In this document: positions 17,697-26,212 of the stretch, piece after piece | How the letters are laid out: every line of letters starts with the position of its first letter | Position numbering within the stretch: position 1 is the stretch's first letter | Source of the DNA: Niabella drilacis | Lineage (GTDB): Bacteria; Bacteroidota; Bacteroidia; Chitinophagales; Chitinophagaceae | Assembly (NCBI RefSeq): GCF_900101395.1 | Contig: NZ_FMZO01000001.1 | Location: forward strand, 460,892-505,899 | Direction of reading: 5' to 3' | Length of the DNA: 45,008 bases | Made by a program: the position numbers and the translations under genes | The notes under the pieces: model-generated | What the model was told of the DNA's origin: nothing | Database searches by the model: none | Seen by the model: the letters and a program-made list of their open reading frames with translations, nothing else

Positions 17697-17740
17697 AAGA
17701 AAATATTCATGCTGCTGCGTATGAAAATGAATATTTTCTT
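17697..17740. repeat. 14-bp perfect inverted repeat between lptE and the TPR-like gene
   Basis: AAGAAAATATTCAT (17697-17710) pairs perfectly with ATGAATATTTTCTT (17727-17740) around a 16-base loop. It fills the only sizeable gap in the cluster. It could be a partial terminator, a processing site that lowers expression of the downstream genes, or an operator. Confidence 0.6.
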
Positions 17741-17756
17741 GTGCTGCATTTCATAA

Positions 17757-18284
17757 TTACCAGTTGGAGAATATCCGGTTAAAAACATCGTCGGAGAGGC
17801 TTCTTAGCATTTCCGTTTTCAGTTCCTGCTCAGCCTGCTGCAGGGCCAGTGTTCCGTTATAGTCAAAGCTGCGGGTGACGTCGTATTTACTTACTTTCTG
17901 AGAATGATTGTCGCGGACGTCCACGTGTACGCCTACATTTAACCGGTTGGTATTGGCCCGCTGGTTGGAGATACCGGAGGTGGAGAAGGAGTAGGAGGTA
18001 ATGGTACAATTGATATCCCAGTCGGCATCGTCTCCGTTTGTTTGCTTAAGACGGGTCTGGCTGGTGATCTTTCGCTTCAGGCTTTCCGTTAGTTCAGGCG
18101 CCAGCTGCGGGTTTACATAGGACGCCTTGTTCTGGATAATGCCGACGCGGACAATCCTGATGCTGTCCGGTATACTTACATCCTTGAACTTGTAAATGCC
18201 GCAGCCTGCCTGGGCAAATGCGAGCACCAGCACGGCAGATATGGTCAGCGCTGCAAAAAAGGTTTTATAGCTCTTCAATGTCAT
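17757..18284 (-). CDS. lptE: LptE-family LPS assembly lipoprotein
   Basis: The 175-aa protein has a lipoprotein signal peptide ending at Cys28 (FAQAGC). CGIYKF at the mature start and the residues IPDSIRIVRVGIIQNKA are typical of Bacteroidota LptE. LptE plugs the LptD barrel in the outer membrane and helps place lipopolysaccharide in the outer leaflet. The rest is an alpha/beta domain with SLKRKITSQTRLKQTNGDADW-like residues. Its start codon overlaps the end of the upstream sigma-54 activator gene by 20 bases, so the two are translationally linked. Confidence 0.88.
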   Translation of the reverse strand: MTLKSYKTFFAALTISAVLVLAFAQAGCGIYKFKDVSIPDSIRIVRVGIIQNKASYVNPQLAPELTESLKRKITSQTRLKQTNGDDADWDINCTITSYSFSTSGISNQRANTNRLNVGVHVDVRDNHSQKVSKYDVTRSFDYNGTLALQQAEQELKTEMLRSLSDDVFNRIFSNW

Positions 18285-19521
18285 ATTCTTTTAGTTTTCT
18301 GTAAAGGGTGCGTTCGCTGATGCCAAGATCCAGCGAGGCGTCTTTACGTTTGCCTTTATGCTTTTTAAGGGCTTTGATGATCAGTTCCTTTTCCTTTTCC
18401 ATGATATTCAGGCTTTCGTCTACCTCTTCGTGTTCATCAATGGTATTATCCATAATTACCGGTGCTGCCGGCTGCGGCATACTCAGCTGTACGGGCTGGT
18501 AAGTGGTGGCAGGGGCCGGCAGGTAGCCGGATTCATGTCCATTGTTCAGGTCCTTAAGCTCATTGATCAGCGATGGGTTCTGTGCAGCAACCGACGGGTT
18601 TTGCAATACTTCGAGGAACATTCGTTTGAGCTCGTTTACATCCTTTTTCATGTCAAAAAAAAGCTTATAAAGAATTTCCCGTTCGTTTTGAAATTCATTT
18701 TGGGGCTGGGCCTGTGAGATCGCAGGCAGGCGGTTGCTGGAATAGGGCTGAAGATAGCGGCTGAGCGCTTTGGCCGAGATCTGCTTGTTCTCCGACAGGA
18801 CGGAGATCTGCTCTGCTATATTCTTCAGCTCCCGGATATTTCCGGGCCAGGGATATTCCAGCAATAAACTTTTAGCTTCCTCATCCAGCTGAACCGAAGG
18901 CGTTTTATACTTGTCGGCAAAGTCTGCTGCAAACTTTCTAAAGAGCAGTACAATGTCTTCTTTCCGGCTCGAGAGCGAAGGTACCCGGATGGGTACGGTA
19001 CTCAAACGGTAGTAAAGGTCTTCCCGGAACTTGTTTTGCTCTACCAGTTTGAGCAGGTCTTTGTTCGTAGCAGCGATAACCCGTACATCTGTTTTCTGCA
19101 CCTTGCTGGAGCCTACACGGATATATTCACCCGCTTCAAGTACCCGCAGCAGCCGGGCCTGGGTGCCCAGCGGCATTTCGCCGATCTCATCCAGGAAAAT
19201 GGTACCACCGTTCACTGTTTCGAAATAACCTTTACGCGCATCCACGGCCCCGGTAAACGAACCCTTTTCATGTCCGAACAGTTCAGAGTCGATCGTGCCT
19301 TCCGGAATGGCACCGCAGTTGACCGCAATAAAGGGATTGTGCTTCCGGGAGGATAGCGAATGGATGATCGAGGAGAAAGCTTCTTTACCCACGCCGCTGT
19401 CCCCGATGATCAGTACGGTAAGGTCTGTGTTGGCTACCTGCACAGCTACCTGTAATGCATAGTTCAGTTCGGGCGAATTCCCGATGATATTAAAACGGTT
19501 TTTTATCGATTGTAGATCCAT
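18265..19521 (-). CDS. Sigma-54-dependent transcriptional activator without receiver domain
   Basis: This 418-aa AAA+ activator starts almost directly with the ATPase domain: Walker A GDSGVGKE at 40-47, the sigma-54-contacting loop GSFTGA at 88-93, Walker B LDEIGE at 111-116, and the arginine region FREDLYYRLS. A linker with a Pro/Gln/Ala-rich part leads to a Fis-type helix-turn-helix at the C-terminus (about 378-415, DASLDLGISERTLYRKLKEY). With no receiver or other sensory domain, its activity may be set by level or by a partner protein. It lies 36 bases after miaB and overlaps lptE, in a cluster I recognise as recurrent in Bacteroidota. Its targets are unknown. Confidence 0.9.
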   Translation of the reverse strand: MDLQSIKNRFNIIGNSPELNYALQVAVQVANTDLTVLIIGDSGVGKEAFSSIIHSLSSRKHNPFIAVNCGAIPEGTIDSELFGHEKGSFTGAVDARKGYFETVNGGTIFLDEIGEMPLGTQARLLRVLEAGEYIRVGSSKVQKTDVRVIAATNKDLLKLVEQNKFREDLYYRLSTVPIRVPSLSSRKEDIVLLFRKFAADFADKYKTPSVQLDEEAKSLLLEYPWPGNIRELKNIAEQISVLSENKQISAKALSRYLQPYSSNRLPAISQAQPQNEFQNEREILYKLFFDMKKDVNELKRMFLEVLQNPSVAAQNPSLINELKDLNNGHESGYLPAPATTYQPVQLSMPQPAAPVIMDNTIDEHEEVDESLNIMEKEKELIIKALKKHKGKRKDASLDLGISERTLYRKLKEYDIEEL

Positions 19522-19557
19522 TTATTTATTATTTCCGGTGCCATGTTTTATCAATGT

Positions 19558-20985
19558 TTATATGATTGCTCCAAACAGGGTTGCCTGGGTACAATCGTTG
19601 ATCTGTACCTGTACATAGTCGCCTTTTTTATGCCGGCCGTTTTCCAGTTTGGGAAAGATCACTACCTTATTCTGTGAGTTACGGCCCACCCATTGTTCGC
19701 TGCTGCGTTTGCTGTCGCCGTCGATCAGCACTTTACAGGTTTGCCCGATATCTTTTTTATAGTCTGCCAGCGACAACTGATTTTGTTTTTCGATGATCTC
19801 CTGCAGCCGTTGTTTTTTTACCTCCAGTGGAACATCGTCCTGGTAACGGCGCTGGGCCAGTGTGCCCGGGCGTTCGCTGTAATAGAACATATACCCATAT
19901 ACGTAGTTGCTGTAATCCATAATGGATAGTGTGTCCTGATGGTCCTGGTCGGTCTCCGTACAAAAGCCTGCAATGATATCGGAAGTGATGCTGCAGCCCG
20001 GCAACAGCTCGCGGATACGGTCCACTTTTTTCATATACCATTCGCGGGTATAGGTCCGGTTCATCAGCTGCAGGATGCGGGTTGACCCGCTTTGCACGGG
20101 CAGGTGAATGCATTTGCAGATGTTTTCGTAAGCAGCCATAGTATGCAGTACATCATCGGTAATATCCTTGGGATGCGAGGTGGAGAACCGTACCCTTAAT
20201 TCGGGGGAGATCAGCGCCACCTGCTCCAGCAGGTTTGCAAAGCTTACGGCATTGGCTTCGGTCCCATTACCGGGAATATAATGATAGGAATCCACATTCT
20301 GTCCCAGCAGGGTCACTTCTTTGTATCCCTGGTCAAAAAGATCCCGGCATTCGTTAATAATGCTTCCGGCATCCCGGCTGCGCTCGCGACCCCTTGTAAA
20401 GGGCACTACACAAAATGAGCACATATTATTACAGCCCCGCATGATGCTCACAAAAGCGCTGACGCCATTGCTGTTCAGGCGCACGGGGGCAATATCGGCA
20501 TAGGTCTCTTCACGGCTCAAAAGCACATTCACGCTTTTCTGACCTTCATTCGCCTCGCTTACCAGCCGGGGGAGGCTGCGGTATGCGTCCGGGCCTACTA
20601 CAATATCAACCAGTTTCTCTTCCTCCAGGAATTTGGACTTAAGACGTTCTGCCATACAGCCCAGTACCCCGATGAGCGTACCGGGTTTGCCGGTCTTGAG
20701 TTTTTTAAAATCGGTCAGGCGTTTTCGCACCGTTTGTTCTGCTTTTTCGCGGATTGAACAGGTGTTGATAAAAATAAGGTCCGCATCTTCTACATTGCGC
20801 GTGGCTCCAAATCCTTCCTTATTCAAAATAGCGGCCACAACCTCGCTGTCTGCAAAATTCATCTGGCAGCCGTAACTTTCAATATAAAACTGTTTTCCAT
20901 AGCTGTTAGGGTCGTCTTTAAAGGGTGCAAACCGCTCTCCCTGGCGTGCCTCATCGTGCACCTTTGTTGCTGTTAAATCTAACAT
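19558..20985 (-). CDS. miaB: tRNA-2-methylthio-N6-dimethylallyladenosine synthase
   Basis: This 475-aa radical-SAM methylthiotransferase adds the 2-methylthio group to i6A37 of tRNAs. The N-terminal domain carries the auxiliary-cluster cysteines Cys40 ([11 protein letters not shown]), Cys76 (NTCSIRE) and Cys110 (LGCMAER). The radical-SAM triad is Cys185, Cys189 and Cys192 ([18 protein letters not shown]). A TRAM domain ends the protein. The sequence matches MiaB rather than RimO or MtaB. It is the first gene of the miaB-to-secG cluster and has a TATCTTTG -7 element upstream. Confidence 0.96.
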   Translation of the reverse strand: MLDLTATKVHDEARQGERFAPFKDDPNSYGKQFYIESYGCQMNFADSEVVAAILNKEGFGATRNVEDADLIFINTCSIREKAEQTVRKRLTDFKKLKTGKPGTLIGVLGCMAERLKSKFLEEEKLVDIVVGPDAYRSLPRLVSEANEGQKSVNVLLSREETYADIAPVRLNSNGVSAFVSIMRGCNNMCSFCVVPFTRGRERSRDAGSIINECRDLFDQGYKEVTLLGQNVDSYHYIPGNGTEANAVSFANLLEQVALISPELRVRFSTSHPKDITDDVLHTMAAYENICKCIHLPVQSGSTRILQLMNRTYTREWYMKKVDRIRELLPGCSITSDIIAGFCTETDQDHQDTLSIMDYSNYVYGYMFYYSERPGTLAQRRYQDDVPLEVKKQRLQEIIEKQNQLSLADYKKDIGQTCKVLIDGDSKRSSEQWVGRNSQNKVVIFPKLENGRHKKGDYVQVQINDCTQATLFGAII

Positions 20986-21329
20986 ACTGTATGTTGTTCT
21001 TATGAAACGGCAAAGATAAGTAAATCTGTTGGTTGTATGACAGTATGGCAGTGGGAGAAATGTTAATTCCTGTTTGCGGCCCTGCCGGTTTTGATGTCTG
21101 ACAGGGATCGGGGCGCTGTGGGGAGGGCTTCCCGGGGCTGCCGTTCATTATAAAAAATCCGTTAACCCGGTATTAACGGGGCCGGTATAGTTTTCCACAT
21201 TTTCCGGGATAGGTGGAAAATATTTTTTATTACGAAAAGAACAGATTTAATAATTTACCGGGAAATTTCCTGTTGAGCAGATTTTATGAGGATGGTGTTG
21301 CGGTTTAAAACAAGTAAAACCAGATACAT
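20986..21329. other. Divergent intergenic region miaB / YkuK gene
   Basis: It holds the miaB promoter element (21011-21018). Further on, CCGTTAA and TTAACGG (21161-21167 and 21174-21180) form a short inverted repeat around CCCGGTA. The last 100 bases are AT-rich with TATTTTTTATTA, a likely promoter area for the + strand gene. No gene is seen. Confidence 0.4.
21011..21018 (-). promoter_or_regulatory. -7 element TATCTTTG for miaB
   Basis: The - strand reads TATCTTTG 25 bases upstream of the miaB start codon, the same eight bases as upstream of secDF and the DUF6807 gene. Confidence 0.5.
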
Positions 21330-21818
21330 ATGCAGAATAAAACAAAGCAATGGCGAAAACTGACCGGTGAAAAAATTACAGCCTATATCGAAGACGAACT
21401 GCGCGGCGTTATTCAACGCGAACGCCGGATGGGCAGCCAGCTCAAAGTGTGCATCGGCACCGATAGCCAGGTAAAGGGTGCTGATACCGAATTTGCAACA
21501 GCGATCGTATTCATCCGCAAAGGACGTGGCGGATTTATGTACCTGAATAATGAAATAACACAGGAGAAAATGAGTATCCGCCAGCGGATGATGACCGAAG
21601 TGGCCCGCAGCATCGAAGTTGCTTACGCCCTGAGCAGCGTATTGAATACACACCAGGTGGATATGGAAGTGCACGTAGATATTAATACCGACCCGATGTA
21701 CAAGAGCCATGACGCCTTAAAGGAAGCTATCGGCTATATTACCGGGATGGGCTTTGTATTTAAAGCTAAACCTGAGGCTTTTGCGAGCTCCTGCTGCGCC
21801 AATAAAGTAGTGCAGTAG
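21330..21818 (+). CDS. YkuK-family ribonuclease H-like protein
   Basis: The 162-aa protein matches the YkuK/DUF458 RNase H-like family (PF04308). Visible features are CIGTDSQVKGADTEFATAIV near residue 48 (first acidic site and strand), MEVHVDINTDP near 113, and GYITGMGFVFKAKPEAFASS at the end. The acidic residues Asp50, Asp116 and Asp120 could bind metal. No activity is established for the family. The protein is cytosolic. The gene is alone, divergent from miaB and convergent with the desaturase gene. Confidence 0.85.
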   Translation: MQNKTKQWRKLTGEKITAYIEDELRGVIQRERRMGSQLKVCIGTDSQVKGADTEFATAIVFIRKGRGGFMYLNNEITQEKMSIRQRMMTEVARSIEVAYALSSVLNTHQVDMEVHVDINTDPMYKSHDALKEAIGYITGMGFVFKAKPEAFASSCCANKVVQ

Positions 21819-21825
21819 GCCTGTT

Positions 21826-21889
21826 GTTCCAGGTTTGAGGTTCAACGCTTCACGTTAGCTCAGTAAACGTTGAACGTGAAACTTGATGC
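21826..21889. repeat. Inverted heptad-repeat arrays between convergent genes
   Basis: On the - strand, four consecutive 7-bp units run from 21853 back to 21826 (GTGAAGC, GTTGAAC, CTCAAAC, CTGGAAC). On the + strand, three run from 21869 to 21889 (GTTGAAC, GTGAAAC, TTGATGC). The two arrays face apart around a 15-base centre and can form a hairpin. This is the shortest member of the heptad-repeat family and may act as a terminator for both convergent genes. Confidence 0.6.
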
Positions 21890-21965
21890 ATATGGTATGA
21901 AGGGTCCTGCCATCAATGATACTTTTTGGATCTATGCGGGACCTCGGCTAAAGGGCGCTTAAACC

Positions 21966-23009
21966 CTAAACGATCCGCCGGGTACGTTCCTTCATCAGCC
22001 GGATCGCCTGTTCCCGGGTCTCAAACATGTTGTTGATATTTACCAGGTTATCCGCAAGTTTATTGTATTGTTTCGTCATGAGGTAAATAAAGATATGCAG
22101 GTAATGGATCCCGTCAAACACAATAGCCTTCCGGGCTGCAAACTCATCTTTCCGTTTTAAAAATTCCCCGGGCATTTCGGTGTAGTGCAAACCGGGTCTC
22201 AGGTGGTGAATGATGTGATAACCATCGTTCCAGCAAATCCGGTTATATTCCGTGTTAATGCAGTTAATAGAGTTGGTATACAGGTTTTCCGGATCGGTAT
22301 GGTCAATAAAGGAGTGCTGCGTCCAGTTGCCCAGCATCATCACAAAACGGGCAAATAAAAGGGGAATAATAAATACGACCAGCGTAGCCTTCAGGTTCAC
22401 AAAGCACATGAGAACACAAAAGATCAGATAGGTGATCTCTCCAACGGAGAGACGTCTTGCGAGCTTTTTGCGGTTGCGTTTGGTGAGGTACTGAAAGGTG
22501 TCTTTAACCCCGGTAAATATGAAGTTAAAGAAATAAGCAAAAAAACTTTGCAGGCTGTCTCGCTGATAGCACATCGTACTGCTGTCATCGTGTTCGTTAT
22601 TGTTCTCTACATGATGCATGCCCATATGATGGCTGAAATAGCCTTCGGGGGCATGCCCGAATAACGGACAGAGGATCCAGGTAATGTAATTATGCGCTGC
22701 CTGCTGGTATTTTGGTTTAAACATCTTCCGGTGACAAAGACAATGGAACATCAGCCCGAACCGGCCCTTAAAATAAAACTGCGCCAGGTAAAAGTAGGGG
22801 ATCGCCACGGCCCACCAGAGCCATCCGTGCAGGAGGGGCGTAAACAGCAAAATGGCCAGCGGTAATACGGTAAGATGGATGAGCGTGAGCAGGTAAATAA
22901 AAGGAAGGTCCCGCTTATCGTTCATGATCCGCAACCAGAAACGGTCATAGGAACTCAACGATTTTTTAGGCTGATACACAGGATCAGTTAATGCGGATAA
23001 GGTCTTCAT
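21966..23009 (-). CDS. Membrane fatty acid desaturase family protein
   Basis: The 347-aa protein has four to six membrane helices (about 37-60, 64-82, 104-122 and a pair near 195-230). The di-iron histidine boxes are HCLCH at 89-93, HHMGMHH at 127-133, and HIIHHLRPGLHY in the C-terminal third. This is the FA_desaturase fold (PF00487), which introduces a double bond or hydroxyl into an acyl or terpenoid chain using O2. The position specificity cannot be read from sequence. No ferredoxin or reductase gene is adjacent. It is transcribed alone toward the heptad repeats at 21826-21889 and diverges from the NAD synthetase gene. Confidence 0.88.
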   Translation of the reverse strand: MKTLSALTDPVYQPKKSLSSYDRFWLRIMNDKRDLPFIYLLTLIHLTVLPLAILLFTPLLHGWLWWAVAIPYFYLAQFYFKGRFGLMFHCLCHRKMFKPKYQQAAHNYITWILCPLFGHAPEGYFSHHMGMHHVENNNEHDDSSTMCYQRDSLQSFFAYFFNFIFTGVKDTFQYLTKRNRKKLARRLSVGEITYLIFCVLMCFVNLKATLVVFIIPLLFARFVMMLGNWTQHSFIDHTDPENLYTNSINCINTEYNRICWNDGYHIIHHLRPGLHYTEMPGEFLKRKDEFAARKAIVFDGIHYLHIFIYLMTKQYNKLADNLVNINNMFETREQAIRLMKERTRRIV

Positions 23010-23134
23010 AACAGATTTTCAATTTACATATATAGCAGCGTGGCAATATAGGCAATCTTTTTAAGGTGGGCGGAGTTAATTATCTATAGAGAATGTTAAA
23101 GTATATTTGGCTTTAAACTTTGTTCTCATAAGAT

Positions 23135-23142
23135 TACATTTG
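23135..23142 (+). promoter_or_regulatory. -7 element TACATTTG for the NAD synthetase gene
   Basis: TACATTTG matches TAnnTTTG 21 bases upstream of ATG 23164. A second match, TATATTTG, lies further up at 23102-23109. Confidence 0.45.
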
Positions 23143-23163
23143 TAACTATTAATTGAGTACTTG

Positions 23164-24864
23164 ATGAAAATTGCTTTAGCGCAACAAAATTATCATATCG
23201 GGAATTTTGAGATCAACGTGGGAAAGATCATTTCCGGGATTCAGCAGGCAAAGGAAGCAGGGGCTGATCTTGTGGTATTTACCGAGTTGTGCGTTTGTGG
23301 ATACCCACCACAGGATTTCCTGGAATTTGATGATTTTATCCATGCCTGTGAGACGGCCGTGAACAGGATCGCCGCGCATACGCAGGGCATCGGTGTATTG
23401 ATCGGTACCCCCTGCCGTAATGAGAACGCCGATGGGAAAGATCTGTACAATGCTGCTTTTCTGCTGGAGGATGGAGCTGTTAAAGGAGTGGTACACAAAA
23501 CCCTGCTGCCCAATTATGATATTTTTGATGAGTATCGTTATTTTGAACCGGCAGATCACTGGCGGGTCCTGGAGTTCCGGGGTAAAAAGCTGGCCGTTAC
23601 GATTTGTGAGGATATCTGGAACATGGGTGAGAACCCGCTGTACCGTATAACACCGATGGATGAACTGATCAAAGATCAGCCGGATCTTATGATCAACCTT
23701 TCCGCATCTCCCTATAATTATGCCCAGGATGTAGTGCGCAACAGTATTGTAAAAGCGCATACCCTAAAGTACGGGTTGCCCATGCTTTATTGCAACACGG
23801 TTGGCTCGCAAACGGAAGTGGTGTTTGACGGGGGAAGCCTGGTTTACGACAACGCAGGTAATAAGGTAAAGGAATGCCGGTATTTTGAGGAAGATTTTTA
23901 TGTAGTGGAGCTGGATGCGCTTTTTGCAGGTTCCGCGCATACAGTAGCAGAAACGCCGATCTACTTTTCAGCATCGGAAGTAGGATTGGGTAAGCATACG
24001 CTGGACTACCTGTCTGACGAAAAAAATATCGAAGAGATCTACCAGGCGCTGGTATTGGGCATAAAGGACTATTTTACCAAGATGGGCTTTACCAAAGCGA
24101 TCCTTGGTGCATCCGGGGGGATTGACAGTGCCCTGGTGCAGGTATTGGCCGTGGATGCGCTGGGAAAAGAGAACGTTTGGGCTATATTGATGCCTTCGCA
24201 ATACTCTACCGGGCATTCCGTAGCAGATGCTGAGCAACTCAGCCGGAACCTGGGGAATCCGTATAACGTTCTTCCCATAAAAAACATTTATGACGCTTTT
24301 CTTAAAGAGCTGGCGCCTGTTTTTAAAGATCTTCCCTTTAGCGTAGCCGAGGAGAATATCCAGAGCCGGAGTCGCGGCAACCTGCTGATGGCCCTGTCGA
24401 ATAAATTCGGGAATATTTTATTGAACACTTCCAATAAGAGCGAACTGGCAACCGGCTATGGTACATTGTATGGCGACATGGCAGGAGGGATCGGTGTATT
24501 GGGGGATGTATATAAAACGCAGGTATATGCGCTGGCCCGGTATATTAACCGGAACGGAACGATTATACCGGACAACATCATCATCAAACCGCCTTCTGCA
24601 GAATTACGCCCGGGACAGAAGGACAGCGACAGTTTACCGGATTACGCGGACCTGGACACGATCCTGGTAGAATATATTGAAGGACGTAAGGGCCCGCGGG
24701 AAATAGAGGCCATGGGATATGATGCGGAACTGGTAGACCGGATCCTGAAAATGGTAAACCGGAATGAATATAAACGGAAACAGTTCTGTCCCATCATCCG
24801 GGTAAGCTATAAAGCATTTGGACCAGGCCGGAGGATGCCGGTAGTAGGCAAGTATCTTTCATAG
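23164..24864 (+). CDS. nadE: Glutamine-dependent NAD+ synthetase
   Basis: The 566-aa enzyme joins a CN-hydrolase glutaminase domain to an NAD synthetase domain. The glutaminase triad is Glu41 (FTELCVCGYPP), Lys112 (HKTLLPNYDIFDEYRYF) and Cys148 (TICEDIW). The synthetase domain has the ATP pyrophosphatase loop SGGIDS starting at 317, then LLNTSNKSELATGYGTLYGD and the C-terminal RVSYKAFGPGRRMPV. It amidates nicotinic acid adenine dinucleotide to NAD+ with ammonia from glutamine. I place the start at ATG 23164 rather than the adjacent TTG at 23161. It is monocistronic and followed by a heptad-repeat region. Confidence 0.96.
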   Translation: MKIALAQQNYHIGNFEINVGKIISGIQQAKEAGADLVVFTELCVCGYPPQDFLEFDDFIHACETAVNRIAAHTQGIGVLIGTPCRNENADGKDLYNAAFLLEDGAVKGVVHKTLLPNYDIFDEYRYFEPADHWRVLEFRGKKLAVTICEDIWNMGENPLYRITPMDELIKDQPDLMINLSASPYNYAQDVVRNSIVKAHTLKYGLPMLYCNTVGSQTEVVFDGGSLVYDNAGNKVKECRYFEEDFYVVELDALFAGSAHTVAETPIYFSASEVGLGKHTLDYLSDEKNIEEIYQALVLGIKDYFTKMGFTKAILGASGGIDSALVQVLAVDALGKENVWAILMPSQYSTGHSVADAEQLSRNLGNPYNVLPIKNIYDAFLKELAPVFKDLPFSVAEENIQSRSRGNLLMALSNKFGNILLNTSNKSELATGYGTLYGDMAGGIGVLGDVYKTQVYALARYINRNGTIIPDNIIIKPPSAELRPGQKDSDSLPDYADLDTILVEYIEGRKGPREIEAMGYDAELVDRILKMVNRNEYKRKQFCPIIRVSYKAFGPGRRMPVVGKYLS

Positions 24865-24939
24865 CGGGTGGCTGGCTGGAATTGAATAAGGGCCGGTGAA
24901 AAGAATATTCCGGCAGGTTATTTGCAGAAGGGAGGGGGA

Positions 24940-25061
24940 GTGAGCAGGGAAAGGCAATAGTGGATAGGGAGTGGTGAATAGACAATGATGAACAGGAGCG
25001 CTGTTGGCGAAGCTAAATGCTGATAGCGGAGATCTGAATACTGATATCTGTAATCTCAAAA
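24940..25061 (+). repeat. Heptad-repeat arrays in the moxR leader
   Basis: Units of 7 bp run from 24940, with one 6-bp slip: GTGAGCA, GGGAAAG, then GTGGATA, GGGAGTG, GTGAATA, GACAATG and ATGAACA to 24994. After a 25-base spacer a second array of CTGANNN-type units (CTGATAG, CTGAATA, CTGATAT and others) fills 25020-25061, ending six bases before the moxR ATG. The units are degenerate but the 7-bp register is clear. Confidence 0.65.
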
Positions 25062-25067
25062 ATAATT

Positions 25068-26069
25068 ATGGCAAAAACGGGAGAAGAAATACGTCAGTTA
25101 AATGAAAAAATAGTTGGGGCCGGCTATTTCGTGGACGCGTTACGTCAGGAGATCGGCCAGGTCATTGTAGGACAGCATCACATGCTGGATCGCTTATTGA
25201 TAGGGCTGCTCAGCAACGGGCATGTGCTGCTGGAGGGCGTGCCGGGGCTTGCAAAAACGCTTACGATCAAGTCCCTTGCCACGGCCATACAGGCCAACTT
25301 TAACCGGATCCAGTTTACACCGGACCTGTTGCCGGCTGATGTGATCGGCACACTGATCTATAACCAGCAGCAGAATGAATTTGTGGTGCGCAAGGGTCCC
25401 ATTTTTGCAAATTTCATCCTTGCGGATGAGATCAACCGGGCGCCTGCAAAAGTGCAGTCGGCCTTACTGGAGGCCATGCAGGAGCGGCAGGTGACTATTG
25501 GTGATCATACCTATAAGCTGGATGACCCTTTTTTGGTACTGGCCACACAGAACCCGCTGGAGCAGGAAGGCACCTATCCGTTGCCCGAGGCCCAGGTAGA
25601 CCGTTTCATTATGAAAGTGATCGTGCGTTACCCGGAAATGCAGGAGGAGCAGCTGATCCTGAGGCACAATGTACAGGGCGAAAAGCTGCCTCCGATCCGG
25701 CCGGTGGTCAATGTGCAGGAAATACTGGATGCAAAAAGCCTGGTGCGTGAGATCTATCTTGACGAGAAAGTAGAGCGGTATATACTGGATATCGTATTTG
25801 CCACCCGGTACCCGGGCCGGTATCAGCTGGAAAAGCTGGCTCCCCTGATCTCTTATGGAGCGTCTCCGCGCGGAAGCATTAACCTTGCATTGGCTGGTAA
25901 AGCACAGGCTTTTTTGAACAAGCGCGGATTTGTGATCCCTGAGGATATCCGTAGTGTGGTGTATGATGTACTGCGGCACCGGATCGGGCTTACCTACGAG
26001 GCGGAAGCAGAAAATATCGCGGCAGAGAATATTATTGATGAGGTACTGAAGGCGGTGAATGTGCCGTAG
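25068..26069 (+). CDS. moxR: MoxR family AAA+ ATPase
   Basis: The 333-aa ATPase carries Walker A GVPGLAKT at 57-64, Walker B FILADEINRAP near 113-123, and sensor segments VLATQNPLEQEGTYPLPEAQ and DRFIMK. This is the AAA_3 MoxR class, thought to act as a chaperone that activates VWA-domain partners. The DUF58 and BatA proteins encoded downstream are the likely partners. It is the first gene of a short aerotolerance-type operon. Its leader consists of heptad repeats up to six bases before the start codon. Confidence 0.94.
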   Translation: MAKTGEEIRQLNEKIVGAGYFVDALRQEIGQVIVGQHHMLDRLLIGLLSNGHVLLEGVPGLAKTLTIKSLATAIQANFNRIQFTPDLLPADVIGTLIYNQQQNEFVVRKGPIFANFILADEINRAPAKVQSALLEAMQERQVTIGDHTYKLDDPFLVLATQNPLEQEGTYPLPEAQVDRFIMKVIVRYPEMQEEQLILRHNVQGEKLPPIRPVVNVQEILDAKSLVREIYLDEKVERYILDIVFATRYPGRYQLEKLAPLISYGASPRGSINLALAGKAQAFLNKRGFVIPEDIRSVVYDVLRHRIGLTYEAEAENIAAENIIDEVLKAVNVP

Positions 26070-26075
26070 GAAGAA

Positions 26076-26196
26076 GTGAATGGTGAATAGTGAGAAGTGA
26101 ATAGTGAGAAATGAATAGTGAAAAGTAAATAGTGAATGGCCTGGTTGCTGACGACTAAAAACTCAAGGCTGATAGCTGATACCAGAAGTCTGATCG
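26076..26196 (+). repeat. Heptad-repeat arrays between moxR and the DUF58 gene
   Basis: Nine consecutive 7-bp units (GTGAATA and GTGAGAA types) fill 26076-26138. After nine bases, seven more of the CTGANNN type (CTGACGA to CTGATCG) fill 26148-26196. The order, GTGA-type then CTGA-type, is the same as upstream of moxR. The arrays contain TGA or TAG in every reading frame of the + strand. They occupy almost the whole intergenic gap. Confidence 0.85.
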
Positions 26197-26212
26197 CCCA
26201 AAAGAAAAATCA

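Noticed and set aside
23161-23163. TTG as start codon of the NAD synthetase gene
   Set aside because: An ATG follows immediately and gives the usual N-terminus MKIALAQ.
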